A stretch of DNA of 64,000 nucleotides from Streptomyces sp. WMMC500 (GTDB lineage: Bacteria; Actinomycetota; Actinomycetes; Streptomycetales; Streptomycetaceae), in NCBI RefSeq assembly GCF_027497195.1, contig NZ_CP114905.1:1798001-1862000 (forward strand). The letters run 5' to 3'. Below the pieces are notes generated by a model. That model made no database searches, was not told where the DNA came from, and saw nothing but the letters and a program-made list of their open reading frames with translations. Below, in pieces: positions 1-8,154 of the stretch (position 1 is its first letter; each line of letters begins with the position of its first letter). A program made the position numbers and the translations under genes.

Positions 1-506
1 CCGGCGCGGGTGAAGGTGAGCAGGAGGCGGGCGGTGCGGGTGCCGGGCGGTACGGGTGCGGTGGCGGTGCGTTCCAGCAGGGCGGTGCGGCCGGCGCGTT
101 CTTCCGCGGTGACGGGGCCGAGGACGCTGAGGGCGAGGGGGGTGCCGTGGGCGTCGTGGAGTTCGGCGGAGAGCCGGGCGCCGTCCTGCTGGTCGGCGTA
201 GCCGCCGAGCCAGGCGGTGAGGGTGTAGCGGACGCGGCCGGCGTCGACGGCCTTGCGGCCGGTGGGGCCGCCGCGGGGGAGGTCGATGTCCTGGAGGAGT
301 GCGGTGCGGGCGCTGTTGCCGCCGGTGTAGAAGCGGGTGCCGCGGGTGGTGGGGCCGGGGTCGTCGGGGGTGGGGTAGCCGCCGCCGAGGTCGTAGGGGA
401 CGAGGGCGGGGGCGCCTTGGGTGAGGCGCCAGCCGTGGACGGTGGTGACGGGCTCCGCGGTGCCTCCGGGCCCGGTCTCCGCGTCGCCGTTGACGACGAG
501 GTTCAC
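1..506 (-). CDS. Partial secreted/surface-like protein with N-terminal beta-sandwich-type region (3' end outside window)
   Basis: The gene reads leftward off the window edge, so only the first 168 codons are seen. The GTG start at 506 has an AGGGAGGC ribosome binding site six bases upstream. The N-terminus opens with NLVVNGDAETG, and a later stretch (GGNSARTALLQDIDLP, then YTLTAWLGGY) resembles the jelly-roll domains found at the front of actinomycete secreted glycan-binding or hydrolytic proteins. No signal peptide is visible after this start. The function of the full protein cannot be judged; the domain assignment is by impression only. Confidence 0.55.
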   Translation of the reverse strand, partial: MNLVVNGDAETGPGGTAEPVTTVHGWRLTQGAPALVPYDLGGGYPTPDDPGPTTRGTRFYTGGNSARTALLQDIDLPRGGPTGRKAVDAGRVRYTLTAWLGGYADQQDGARLSAELHDAHGTPLALSVLGPVTAEERAGRTALLERTATAPVPPGTRTARLLLTFTRA

Positions 507-643
507 GCCTGCCTCCCTGGTGGGTCGGGGTGGGGTGGGGTGTGTGGGGCGCAGGTATCACAGCAGCGGTGGGTGAACCCGCGGAAGACGTACGGCGAAT
601 GCCGCCCGGCGCGGGTGCGGCCCGCCGCGCGGGTGGGGACCGG

Positions 644-1648
644 TCAGCCGTCGAGGAGGTGCCGCCCGCGGGCGGTGAGGCGGTGGACGACGTGGGGCCC
701 TGCCCGTTCGCTCTCGGCGAGGCCGGCGCGGCGCAGGACGGTGAGGTGGCCGCTGACGGAGGAGGCGGGCATGCCGAGGCGGGCGGCGAGTCCGCCGGTG
801 GTGGCGGGTGCGGTGGTGGGGGTGAGCGCGGTCAGGACGCGGGCGCGGCTGGTGCCGAGGAGTGCGGCGAGTGCGGTGTCGCGGCGGGGGGCGGGGCGGT
901 CGGTGCCGGGCGGGACGGGGTGGCGGCGTACGGGGTGGACGACGACGGGCGGGAGTCCGGGGTCGGCGATGGCGATGGGGGTGGTGTGGCAGAAGTAGGA
1001 GGGGATGAGGCGGATGCCGCGGCCGTGCAGGTGGAGGGTGGAGTCGACGGGGTAGGGGGCGCTGAGTACGGGGTCGGTCCAGGTGAAGGGTTCGAGGGTG
1101 GCGAGGACGGCGGGCATGCCGGCTTCGAGGGCTTCGAGTTGGCGGGCGCGGTCGGCGGCGACGGTGGCTTCGATCTCGCTCCAGTCGGGTGCGACGAGCC
1201 TGTCGTGGAGGTGGTGGAGGGCGTCGGCGAGGTCGGCGAGCACGGTGCGGTCGCCGGCGGCGAGGCGGCGGGTCCAGGGCGGCAGGGGGCGGTGGCGGGC
1301 GGCGAGGCGGATCTCGCGGGCGAGGCGGGTGGCGGGGGTGGCCCGCAGGGTGCGCAGGCCGGCGGTGATGCCGTCCTCGGATTCGACGGGGGTGAGGAAG
1401 TCGGGGAAGTAGGTGGCGTCGGCGGGTGCGATGCCGTTGATGAGGCGGCAGGTGCGGCGCAGGTCGTGGTGGCGGAGGCGGTGGCGGGCGCGGCGGTGCC
1501 AGGGGCGCAGCCGGGCGGGCAGGAGGGGCCCGGGGGTGTAGGCGACGTGCAGCCCGAGGATCGCCTCCCAGAGCGGGTCGGCGGTGCGCGCGAGCTGGAC
1601 GTGGCGGAAGTCCCGGTCGTTGAAGTGGACATGAAGCATTCCGGCCAT
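644..1648 (-). CDS. ArsR-type winged-helix regulator with DUF5937-like N-terminal region
   Basis: Predicted transcription factor of 334 residues. The C-terminal third carries the ArsR-like helix-turn-helix (RVLTALTPTTAPATTGGLAARLG, recognition helix around PASSVSGHLTVLRRAGL, wing around ESERAGPHVVHRLT). The long N-terminal part, beginning MLHVHFNDRDF and including DPLWEAILGLH, matches the pattern of actinomycete regulators grouped as DUF5937. Starts at 1648 (MAGMLH) and 1639 (MLHVHF) are both possible; neither has a clear Shine-Dalgarno. The target is unknown and no obviously regulated neighbour is adjacent. Confidence 0.8.
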   Translation of the reverse strand: MAGMLHVHFNDRDFRHVQLARTADPLWEAILGLHVAYTPGPLLPARLRPWHRRARHRLRHHDLRRTCRLINGIAPADATYFPDFLTPVESEDGITAGLRTLRATPATRLAREIRLAARHRPLPPWTRRLAAGDRTVLADLADALHHLHDRLVAPDWSEIEATVAADRARQLEALEAGMPAVLATLEPFTWTDPVLSAPYPVDSTLHLHGRGIRLIPSYFCHTTPIAIADPGLPPVVVHPVRRHPVPPGTDRPAPRRDTALAALLGTSRARVLTALTPTTAPATTGGLAARLGMPASSVSGHLTVLRRAGLAESERAGPHVVHRLTARGRHLLDG

Positions 1649-1834
1649 ACCCGAGGGTAACCACGCGCCGCCTGCGCTGTCCTGACCCCGGGCGGCCTCG
1701 TTCCGGCGGCGGTGGACTCGGGTTTTCGACGGTGGCGGAAAACCCGTGCGGCACGGCGGTGAGGGGGTGCCTACGATGCGTCGCCGCACGGCCAGCACCT
1801 TCGCGGACGTCTCCGGAACACGGGAAGGAGCCAC

Positions 1835-3109
1835 ATGCGGCGCACACCAACACTGGGCCGGTGGCGCAGGGTTGCGCTGACCGGCGCGATCTGCGCGACC
1901 GCCGTCGCGCACCCGGCGTATGCCGGGGCGGCGGGCGGCGAGGCGGGGGCCGGCGGCCCCGCGCCGCCCGCCACCTGGCGGGCCGACCTGTCGGACGTCG
2001 ACGCGGACGACGTCAACGTCCGGTACGTACGGGGCGATCTGCGGCTGCGCTCGCGGACCGCCGCGCCCGCCTCCCTCGGACCGGTCCCCGGCGAGGGCAC
2101 CCAGGTCCTCGCCCCGGAGCGGCTCGACCGCCCGGTCAACCGGGTACGGGCCGACCTCGACGCCCGGGTCCCGGCGGGCGCGGAGGCCGTCGCCGACGTC
2201 CGCGGCCGGGCGCCGGACGGCGGCTGGACGGAGTGGCTGCCGGCGGGGGCAGGGGAAGGGGACGCGGCCCGGCTGCCGTTCGCGGTCACCGAGGTCCAGG
2301 CCCGGCTGACGCTCCGCGCGGGCGGCGGCGGCGCGCCGGCCGTCGAGGCGCTGCGGCTGCGGGCCGACACCGACGCGGCGCCGCGCTCCCGGGCCGGCCT
2401 TCGGGGACAGCAAGCGCCGCTGACGTACCGGCTGTTCGCCACCCGCGAGGGCCTGGTGGGCGGCACGACCGCCAACGGCCACGTCATCGTGCCCAACGAC
2501 CACTTCGTGGCCCTGCCGTCGCGGCGCGGGCTGTCGCCCAAGGGCAGCCACGAGTACTCGGTGCAGGTCTGCGGTCCGGCGCGCTGCGAGACGGCGCCGG
2601 TGTGGGACGTGGGGCCGTGGAACACCAGGGACGACTACTGGAGCCCGCCCTCGGTGCGCGAGTCGTGGCGGGATCTGCCGCAGGGCATGCCCGAGGCGCA
2701 GGCGGCGTACCAGAACGGGTACAACGGCGGGCTGGACGAGTTCGGCCGCCGGGTCGCGAACCCGGCGGGCATCGACCTCGCCGACGGCACGTTCTACAAC
2801 GTCGGCCTGAACGACAACGGCTGGGTGGACGTGACGTTCCTGTGGACCGGCGACCAGACCGGCACGCGGTTCCCCACCTGGGGCACCGACGTGCGGGTGC
2901 GCCAGGAGTCGAACACCTCCTCCGCGGTGCTGACCACCCTGCCCGGGCCGACGCAGGTGCGGGTGGAGTGCCAGGAGCGCGGCGAGCAGATCACGTACGA
3001 GGGCCACACCAACGACGCCTGGGCCTATCTGCCCGACTACGGCGGCTTCATCTCCAACATCTTCATCGACGTCGCCGACGCCTGGCTGCCCGGCGTCCCC
3101 GAGTGCTGA
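1835..3109 (+). CDS. Secreted protein with double-psi-barrel-like region and C-terminal SH3-like module
   Basis: A 424-residue exported protein. The ATG at 1835 has GGAAGGAG seven bases upstream, and residues 1-30 form a Sec-type signal (RRVALTGAICATAVAHPAYA). The middle (about 195-340: HVIVPNDHFVALPS, APVWDVGPWN, NPAGIDLADGTF) resembles the double-psi beta-barrel of RlpA/expansin-like secreted proteins, by inference. The last 80 residues (WGTDVRVR ... VECQ ... NDAWAYL ... ending in Cys) closely match the C-terminus of the next gene, and two conserved Cys could form a disulfide. It lies 46 bp upstream of the M23 peptidase gene and the two are probably co-transcribed. A cell-wall-associated role is likely; the exact activity is unknown. 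Confidence 0.75.
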   Translation: MRRTPTLGRWRRVALTGAICATAVAHPAYAGAAGGEAGAGGPAPPATWRADLSDVDADDVNVRYVRGDLRLRSRTAAPASLGPVPGEGTQVLAPERLDRPVNRVRADLDARVPAGAEAVADVRGRAPDGGWTEWLPAGAGEGDAARLPFAVTEVQARLTLRAGGGGAPAVEALRLRADTDAAPRSRAGLRGQQAPLTYRLFATREGLVGGTTANGHVIVPNDHFVALPSRRGLSPKGSHEYSVQVCGPARCETAPVWDVGPWNTRDDYWSPPSVRESWRDLPQGMPEAQAAYQNGYNGGLDEFGRRVANPAGIDLADGTFYNVGLNDNGWVDVTFLWTGDQTGTRFPTWGTDVRVRQESNTSSAVLTTLPGPTQVRVECQERGEQITYEGHTNDAWAYLPDYGGFISNIFIDVADAWLPGVPEC

Positions 3110-3155
3110 ACGCGCCACCCCCCACCCCTCCACCCCCACAGAAGGAGGCGACCCG

Positions 3156-3980
3156 ATGCCTCGCAGACCCCCGACCGCCCCGGCCGCCGGCCGTTCCGCA
3201 CGGCGCACCGCGACCGTCCTCGTCGCGGCGCTGCTGACGCTGCTGGGCCTGACCGCGGCGGCGCCGGCGCAGGCCGACGTACGCCCCGCGCTGGCGCCGA
3301 ACTTCAAGGCGCCGTTCCCCTGCGGCCAGCAGTGGACGTACAGCCACCACAGCGCCGAGGTGCGCCGCGCGCTGGACTTCATCCGCTCCGACGGCGGCAC
3401 CACCGGCGGCACGCCGCAGGTCGCCTCCGCGGCGGGCACGGCGACCCGGCACAGCCAGCCGAGCGGCGCCGGCAACTACATCGTCATCGACCACGGCGGC
3501 GGCTGGAAGACGTACTACTTCCACCTGGCGTCGTTCTCCGTCGCCAACGGCCAGTCGGTCGCCCAGGGCCAGCAGATCGGCATCACGGGCAGTACCGGCA
3601 ACTCCTCCGGCGCGCACATCCACTACGAGCAGCTCTACAACGGCGTCGGCCAGGACATCCGCATCAACGGCTCGGCGCTGGCCTATCCGGGCTCGTACGG
3701 CCAGTACCACCTGCGCAGCGACAACTGCGGCAACACCAACTTCTCCACCTGGGGCAGCGGCGTGCGGGTCCGCGCGGACGCGTACCTGTCCTCCCCCGTG
3801 GTGACGACGCTGTCCGGCCCGACGTCCGTGTTCGTCGAGTGCCAGAAGCAGGGCGACGTGGTCAACGCCGAGGGCTACACGAACGACTGGTGGTCCCGGC
3901 TGCGTGACCAGCGCGGGTTCGTCTCCAACATCTACATCGACCATCCGGACGCGAAGCTCCCGGGCGTCCCGCTCTGCTGA
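3156..3980 (+). CDS. Secreted M23-family metallopeptidase with C-terminal SH3-like module
   Basis: A predicted zinc peptidase acting on peptidoglycan cross-bridges outside the cell. The signal peptide ends near APAQA (residues 27-37). The M23 fold is shown by the first zinc ligand region SHHSAEVRRALDF, the core strand GAGNYIVIDHGGGWKTYYFHL and the HIHYE motif (HxH). The final 80 residues repeat the SH3-like module of the upstream protein (about 46 of 79 positions identical by eye), including VECQ and a terminal Cys. The ATG at 3156 has AGAAGGAGGCG upstream. A hairpin at 3994-4024 closes the unit. The module may target both proteins to the same wall ligand. Confidence 0.88.
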   Translation: MPRRPPTAPAAGRSARRTATVLVAALLTLLGLTAAAPAQADVRPALAPNFKAPFPCGQQWTYSHHSAEVRRALDFIRSDGGTTGGTPQVASAAGTATRHSQPSGAGNYIVIDHGGGWKTYYFHLASFSVANGQSVAQGQQIGITGSTGNSSGAHIHYEQLYNGVGQDIRINGSALAYPGSYGQYHLRSDNCGNTNFSTWGSGVRVRADAYLSSPVVTTLSGPTSVFVECQKQGDVVNAEGYTNDWWSRLRDQRGFVSNIYIDHPDAKLPGVPLC

Positions 3981-3993
3981 GCACCCCGGATCC

Positions 3994-4024
3994 CGCAGGG
4001 GCCGGCGTCCCGCGCCGGCTCCTG
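3994..4024. terminator. Bidirectional hairpin terminator
   Basis: A 13-pair stem (one G-T) with a 5-base loop lies between the convergent M23 peptidase gene and the PH-domain gene. There is no T-tract, as is common in actinomycetes. Confidence 0.6.
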
Positions 4025-4038
4025 CGCCGGGCCCCGCG

Positions 4039-4845
4039 TCAGCCGGGCGGCGGCTCGTCGCCCTCCCGGCCGCGGCCGGGGCGGTCGCCGCGCCGCCCAC
4101 GGGCCGCCCTGCCCGCGAGCGCGACCGCGACGGGCGCGACGGCCACCGCGGCGAAGACGCCCGCGAAGACCTCTCCCGGTATGTCCGGTACGGCGTCGGC
4201 GTTGCCGGTCGCCAGGACGACGATCACGAAGACGAGGACGCAGCCGACCAGCACGCGGACGGCCGTCAGGCCGCACCCCATGGCCTCGACGAGCTCGGTC
4301 TCGTTGCGTTCGGAGGCGTCGACCTTCGCCCGTGCGGCTTCGGTCAGCTCCGGCCGCGGGGTCCAGTCCTCGCCCCGGTGCCTCTCCCACACCTCGCGGA
4401 TCGCCTGCACCTCGCGGTGGGCCTGCAGCCCGCGGGTGTCGATGACGTTGGGCAGGCTCACCCGGCGGCCGTCGCGGTGGTAGACCACGACGCCCATGAC
4501 GGGGCGCTTGCGCTCCGCCGACGCGGGCGCGTTGTGCTCCAGTTCGACGGCGACGAGCTCGCGCCACGCCAGCCGCCTGGTGCGCAGCCAGCGGATCGTG
4601 AGGCCGTCGTCGTCGACGACGGTCACGCCGCGGACGACGCAGAAGGCGAGCAGGAACAGGCCGAGGCCGGGGACGCAGAACGCGATCGCCACGCCGAAGT
4701 GCACACCCGCGCTCAGGACCATCAGCAGACCGAAGAACACGAGCAGGCCGCCGAAGAGGACGCACAGCAGGGCGAGGAAGATCATGGACCCGAGGTGACC
4801 CCGGTACGTGCGGACCCGGCCTCCGCTCCCCGCCGCGCCGGCCAT
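4039..4845 (-). CDS. Membrane protein with PH-like domain
   Basis: A 268-residue protein with two hydrophobic helices near the N-terminus (about 20-38 and 44-68), then a PH-like segment (GVTVVDDDGLTIRWLRTRRLAWRELVAVEL) of the kind seen in small actinomycete membrane proteins with bacterial PH domains. Two more membrane segments follow at about 195-215 and 222-245, with an Arg/Gly-rich tail. The substrate or partner is unknown. It is monocistronic and convergent with the M23 gene. Confidence 0.7.
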   Translation of the reverse strand: MAGAAGSGGRVRTYRGHLGSMIFLALLCVLFGGLLVFFGLLMVLSAGVHFGVAIAFCVPGLGLFLLAFCVVRGVTVVDDDGLTIRWLRTRRLAWRELVAVELEHNAPASAERKRPVMGVVVYHRDGRRVSLPNVIDTRGLQAHREVQAIREVWERHRGEDWTPRPELTEAARAKVDASERNETELVEAMGCGLTAVRVLVGCVLVFVIVVLATGNADAVPDIPGEVFAGVFAAVAVAPVAVALAGRAARGRRGDRPGRGREGDEPPPG

Positions 4846-4927
4846 CGCGCACCCCGTCCCGTACCGTCCCGACCTGCCCCGCCCGCACCGCCCTTCCGGG
4901 CTGTCCGAAGCGTAGAGGGTAGCCGCC

Positions 4928-4951
4928 GCGCCCGGGAGGGCACCCGGGCGC
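4928..4951 (-). terminator. Hairpin terminator downstream of the TIM-barrel gene
   Basis: A perfect 9-bp stem (GCGCCCGGG/CCCGGGCGC) with a 6-base loop starts 12 bp beyond the stop codon at 4963. Confidence 0.6.
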
Positions 4952-4962
4952 GGCGCGATCGG

Positions 4963-6135
4963 CTACGCCCGGGCGGCGCGGGCGTAGCGGGAGGCGAGCG
5001 CGTGGTACGCCTCCTTGGGCTCCCAGTGCCAGGGCGACTCCGGGTCGCCGGGGGTGTCCTGGATGGACTTGACCAGGCTGTAGCTGACCATGTCGAGGTC
5101 GTGGACCGGATCGTTCGGCCAGTGCCAGCTCTGCGGGAGGACGAACTCGAAGGCGTGCGCCGAGTGCAGGCCCATCGACTCGATGACGTCGTACACGTCC
5201 GTGACGTACGCCGCCTGCGTGCGCTCGCTGCGCACCAGCGGTTCCTTCAGCTCCGGCGGCTTCTTGTTGTAATCGATCTTGTACCAGCCCATGCCGCCGT
5301 CCGCCGGGGCGCCTTCGTAGGTGCAGCAGCCGAACTCGGCGATCGACAGCGGCTTGCCGAAGCGCAGATAGGTGCGGAGTTCGCTGACGTAGTCCGCGGG
5401 GCGCGGGTGGTACGAGTAGTAGTCGATGCCGACGATGTCGAAGAGGCTCCAGTCGACCTCGTCGTGCTGCGCGGCGGCGTAGCTGAGCTGCCCGCCGAAC
5501 ACGGACCGGCCGACGGCGGCGGCGCGGGCGGTGAACTCGTCGAGCTTGCGCTGCATCTCCACGGGGTCGTAGTTGCCGTTCAGGAGGTTGTCGATGCGCT
5601 CCAGGACGTCCGCGCCGGGCACGATGCCGGGTACGAAGAGCCAGAACTCGCAGCCGACGCTCAACTCCACGCCGGCGCCCTGGCGGCGCAGTTCCTCGGC
5701 GTGCCGGCCGACCTCGGCGAGGTGGTCGAGGATCTCGCCCGGCGGGCGGTCCCCGAGGGTGGGCTCGGCGCGCACGTACAGGCCGCGCTCGGCGGCCTCT
5801 TCCGCGGTGGCGGTGAGCCGCCGTACGCCGTCGCCGGTGACCTTCACGGCGTTGGCGTGCAGGCCGTCGCGGATGGCGCGGATGTCGTGGCGCATCCGCG
5901 CGGCGCTCCACTTGGTGGCGGGAGTCTCCCCGGCCCCGATGGTGTAGCACACGCTCCGGTACCGCACCCCGCGTCCCCCGTTGCCGGGGCCCCTACCCCG
6001 GGGCCCTGCCGCCGCGACCGGCTCCGCCGCCGCCCCGCCGCCCGCCGCGACCGCGGCGGCGGCACCCAGCCCCGCCGCCCCGGCCAGGAACCGCTTCCGG
6101 CTCAACCCCCGTGCCTGCACGCCCTGTTCCCGCAC
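4963..6135 (-). CDS. Tat-exported glycoside-hydrolase-like TIM-barrel protein
   Basis: The GTG at 6135 is preferred because GGGAGG lies six bases upstream and the Tat motif SRKRFLAG follows at once; the frame stays open up to 6192. The mature part looks like a clan-A (beta/alpha)8 barrel: GCEFWLF carries a candidate acid/base Glu, GIDYYSYHPRP sits in the middle, and IAEFGCC carries a candidate nucleophile Glu. From memory, close relatives in Streptomyces are often labelled 'abortive infection protein'; nothing in this sequence supports phage defence, and a secreted glycosidase-like function is more plausible. The substrate is unknown. A TetR-type palindrome lies upstream at 6197-6210. Confidence 0.7.
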   Translation of the reverse strand: MREQGVQARGLSRKRFLAGAAGLGAAAAVAAGGGAAAEPVAAAGPRGRGPGNGGRGVRYRSVCYTIGAGETPATKWSAARMRHDIRAIRDGLHANAVKVTGDGVRRLTATAEEAAERGLYVRAEPTLGDRPPGEILDHLAEVGRHAEELRRQGAGVELSVGCEFWLFVPGIVPGADVLERIDNLLNGNYDPVEMQRKLDEFTARAAAVGRSVFGGQLSYAAAQHDEVDWSLFDIVGIDYYSYHPRPADYVSELRTYLRFGKPLSIAEFGCCTYEGAPADGGMGWYKIDYNKKPPELKEPLVRSERTQAAYVTDVYDVIESMGLHSAHAFEFVLPQSWHWPNDPVHDLDMVSYSLVKSIQDTPGDPESPWHWEPKEAYHALASRYARAARA

Positions 6136-6191
6136 CTGCGCCTCCCGTTGCACTCCGTGCACCCCGGCCCGGCCGGGCCGTTCCCAGCACA

Positions 6192-6215
6192 TTAACAGAG
6201 TGCACGCTCTAGTAA
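6192..6215. promoter_or_regulatory. Candidate TetR-type operator upstream of the TIM-barrel gene
   Basis: The core AGAGTGCACGCTCT at 6197-6210 is an imperfect palindrome (AGAG/CTCT arms) with partly symmetric TTA/TAA flanks. It sits about 60 bp before the start at 6135. The shape is typical of TetR-family operators, but no tetR gene is adjacent. A second dyad, TGTCGA-TGAA-TCGACA, lies at 6233-6248. Confidence 0.4.
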
Positions 6216-6264
6216 TGAGGGCGACCGAGGCTTGTCGATGAATCGACAGCAGACCGGACGCGGA

Positions 6265-6300
6265 CGGGCGGCACCGGGCTCGTGGCCCTGGTGCCGCCCG
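6265..6300 (-). terminator. Hairpin terminator after the glycerophosphodiesterase gene
   Basis: An 11-bp stem (CGGGCGGCACC/GGTGCCGCCCG) encloses a further GGG/CCC pairing, 25 bp past the stop at 6325. Confidence 0.6.
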
Positions 6301-6324
6301 TCGGCGTCAAGGCGCCCGCGGGGG

Positions 6325-7728
6325 TCACCTGCGGACGAGATCCAGTTGCAGGTAGTCCAGGTTGAAGTTCTGGTAGGCGTCCTCGTCCATGCGCACCACC
6401 AGTTCGTGCGTGCCCTTCGACAGGTGCAGCCGCTGCAACTGCTGCCGCGTGAACGCCTCGTGGTGCGTGGTGTTGACGATGCCCACCGGGCCGCCGGCCC
6501 TGCCGTCCCATTCGAGCGTCACGGTGCCCGCCGGGGAGTACGGGGAGGAGACACGCCCCGAGACGTCGTAGACACCGGACCTGCGCACGGTCACGTCGTA
6601 CTTCAGCCACTCGCCCGCGCGGATCCAGTTGACCGCGATGGCGCCTTCGAGGTCGCAGATGTCGACGCCCTCGTCGGGGCGGGCCACGGTGCAGCGGTTC
6701 GGGTCGAGGTCGTGGTAGCCGACGCCCTCGCCGCCGGGGGCGTAGCCCTCGGCCTGTACGCGCACGGTGCGGTGGCCGTGCTGCCGGTCGTAGCGGTCGA
6801 GGTCGCCGCCGTCGCGCCAGTAGTCGAGCGCCTCGACGTTGTCCGTCTGGATCATGCTCGCGGCGTAGTCCTCCACGACCGTCCGCCAGCCGAGGCGCTC
6901 GTCGCGCAGGGACGCCTCGTCGGTGTAGCCGACGGCCAGCCCCTTCCACATCGTGTTGATCCACACGCGGCTGTGCTCGCGGATCGCCGCCAGGCTCGCG
7001 GGCTGCACCTGCGGGTCGGCGGGGTCGTCGAAGACGATCTCGTACGCGACGGGCTGGCGGCCCGGGAACGTACCGACCGCGTCGGCGTTGGCGTCGTTGA
7101 GGATGTGCATGTAGAGGATCTCGGGATCCCTGGCCATGAACTCCGCGGCCTCCGCGACCGTCGGACTGCCCTTGAACAGGCCGTGGTCGACGGTCCCGGT
7201 CCGGCGCAGCACCTCGTACATCTGCTCGCGCACCGGCCACCCCTTGTCGAGGTTGACCATCGCGCGGCCCTTGACCGCGCGCATCGCCTCCTCGAAGGTC
7301 GGCACGGTGTGGCCGGTCAGCGGCGCCTGCGTGCCGCCGAGGCCCTGCTTCAGCCGGAGGGACCTGACCTGGGCGAGGGTCAGGTCCGAGACCCTGCCGG
7401 TGCCGTCGGTGGTGCGGTCGACGGTCTCGTCGTGCATGAGGACCAGGTGGCCGTCGCGCGTGGGACGTACGTCGATCTCGACCACCTCGGCGCCGTCGGC
7501 GACCGCGTGCCGGATCGCGGCCAGCGAGTTCTCCGGGGCGTCCCGCCACTGCCCGCGGTGGGCCGCGATCATCAGCGGCGCACCGGGGCCGTGGCGCAGG
7601 AGCCGGTCGTGGATCCGGTCGAGGTCGGTGGGCCGGGCCGCCGCGGCGGGGCCGGTGGCCAGCGGGGTGGCGACGGCAACGGCGATCGCCGCGGCCGCGG
7701 CGAGGACGTGTCGCGTGAGTCTGATCAT
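6325..7728 (-). CDS. Secreted glycerophosphodiester phosphodiesterase with C-terminal carbohydrate-binding-like domain
   Basis: A 467-residue exported enzyme predicted to hydrolyse glycerophosphodiesters. After the signal peptide (RHVLAAAAAIAVAVATPLA) come GDPD motifs: IAAHRGQWRDAPENS (catalytic HRG with ENS), EIDVRPTRDGHLVLMHDE (metal-binding E-D and second His) and VNLDKGW. Residues after about 325 (VQAEGYAPGGEGVGYHD ... WIRAGEWLKYDV ... NFNLDYLQL) form a CBM6/35-like beta-sandwich. The ATG at 7728 was chosen because the signal peptide begins there; the frame is open to 7809. The binding domain suggests action on a polymer-bound substrate such as teichoic acid, which is inference. Confidence 0.85.
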   Translation of the reverse strand: MIRLTRHVLAAAAAIAVAVATPLATGPAAAARPTDLDRIHDRLLRHGPGAPLMIAAHRGQWRDAPENSLAAIRHAVADGAEVVEIDVRPTRDGHLVLMHDETVDRTTDGTGRVSDLTLAQVRSLRLKQGLGGTQAPLTGHTVPTFEEAMRAVKGRAMVNLDKGWPVREQMYEVLRRTGTVDHGLFKGSPTVAEAAEFMARDPEILYMHILNDANADAVGTFPGRQPVAYEIVFDDPADPQVQPASLAAIREHSRVWINTMWKGLAVGYTDEASLRDERLGWRTVVEDYAASMIQTDNVEALDYWRDGGDLDRYDRQHGHRTVRVQAEGYAPGGEGVGYHDLDPNRCTVARPDEGVDICDLEGAIAVNWIRAGEWLKYDVTVRRSGVYDVSGRVSSPYSPAGTVTLEWDGRAGGPVGIVNTTHHEAFTRQQLQRLHLSKGTHELVVRMDEDAYQNFNLDYLQLDLVRR

Positions 7729-8154
7729 GGTGGACCAGTCTCGGCGGGGCGGGCGGCAGCCGTGTGAACTTCGCCGGCGATCCTCCTGAACAGCGCGTTT
7801 CCCGGCCACGGGCGGCCGCCGAAGGCGAAACGCGAGACGGCAGGGCCGGGCACTGAAGCCCGTTCATCCGGGAAGTGACGCCAGCGCAGGCTCGCGGGCA
7901 GGTCGCGGGCCGTGCTGCCGCAGTGTGAGCGCGGTACGAACGAGGCGGTCCCGCCCGGGGACTATCAGCGGATCATGGACGTGGTGCGGCAGGCGAGGGG
8001 CCGGTTCTGCCGCCGGGGGCACTGAGACGGTTCACACCAGCCCCGGTGACCAGCAACTCCAAGATGTCCCGGCTCGCCGCCGTAGGCTCGGGCCAGGTGC
8101 TTGGCAGGTCGGCCTTGGGAGGGATCCCGGAACAGGACCGGTAGCGTGCTCGGC
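7729..8154. other. Gene-free interval with a possible degraded coding fragment
   Basis: No complete gene is visible. On the + strand at about 7920-8024 a short open stretch reads DYQRIMDVVRQARG before a stop. It resembles the beginning of small helical proteins that accompany some actinomycete insertion sequences, so it may be a remnant. Support is weak. Nothing else recognisable is present. Confidence 0.3.

Noticed and set aside
4963..6192. Phage-defence (abortive infection) interpretation of the Tat-exported TIM-barrel protein
   Set aside because: The name clings to this family in annotations, but an exported barrel with two glycosidase-like Glu motifs gives no support for abortive infection.
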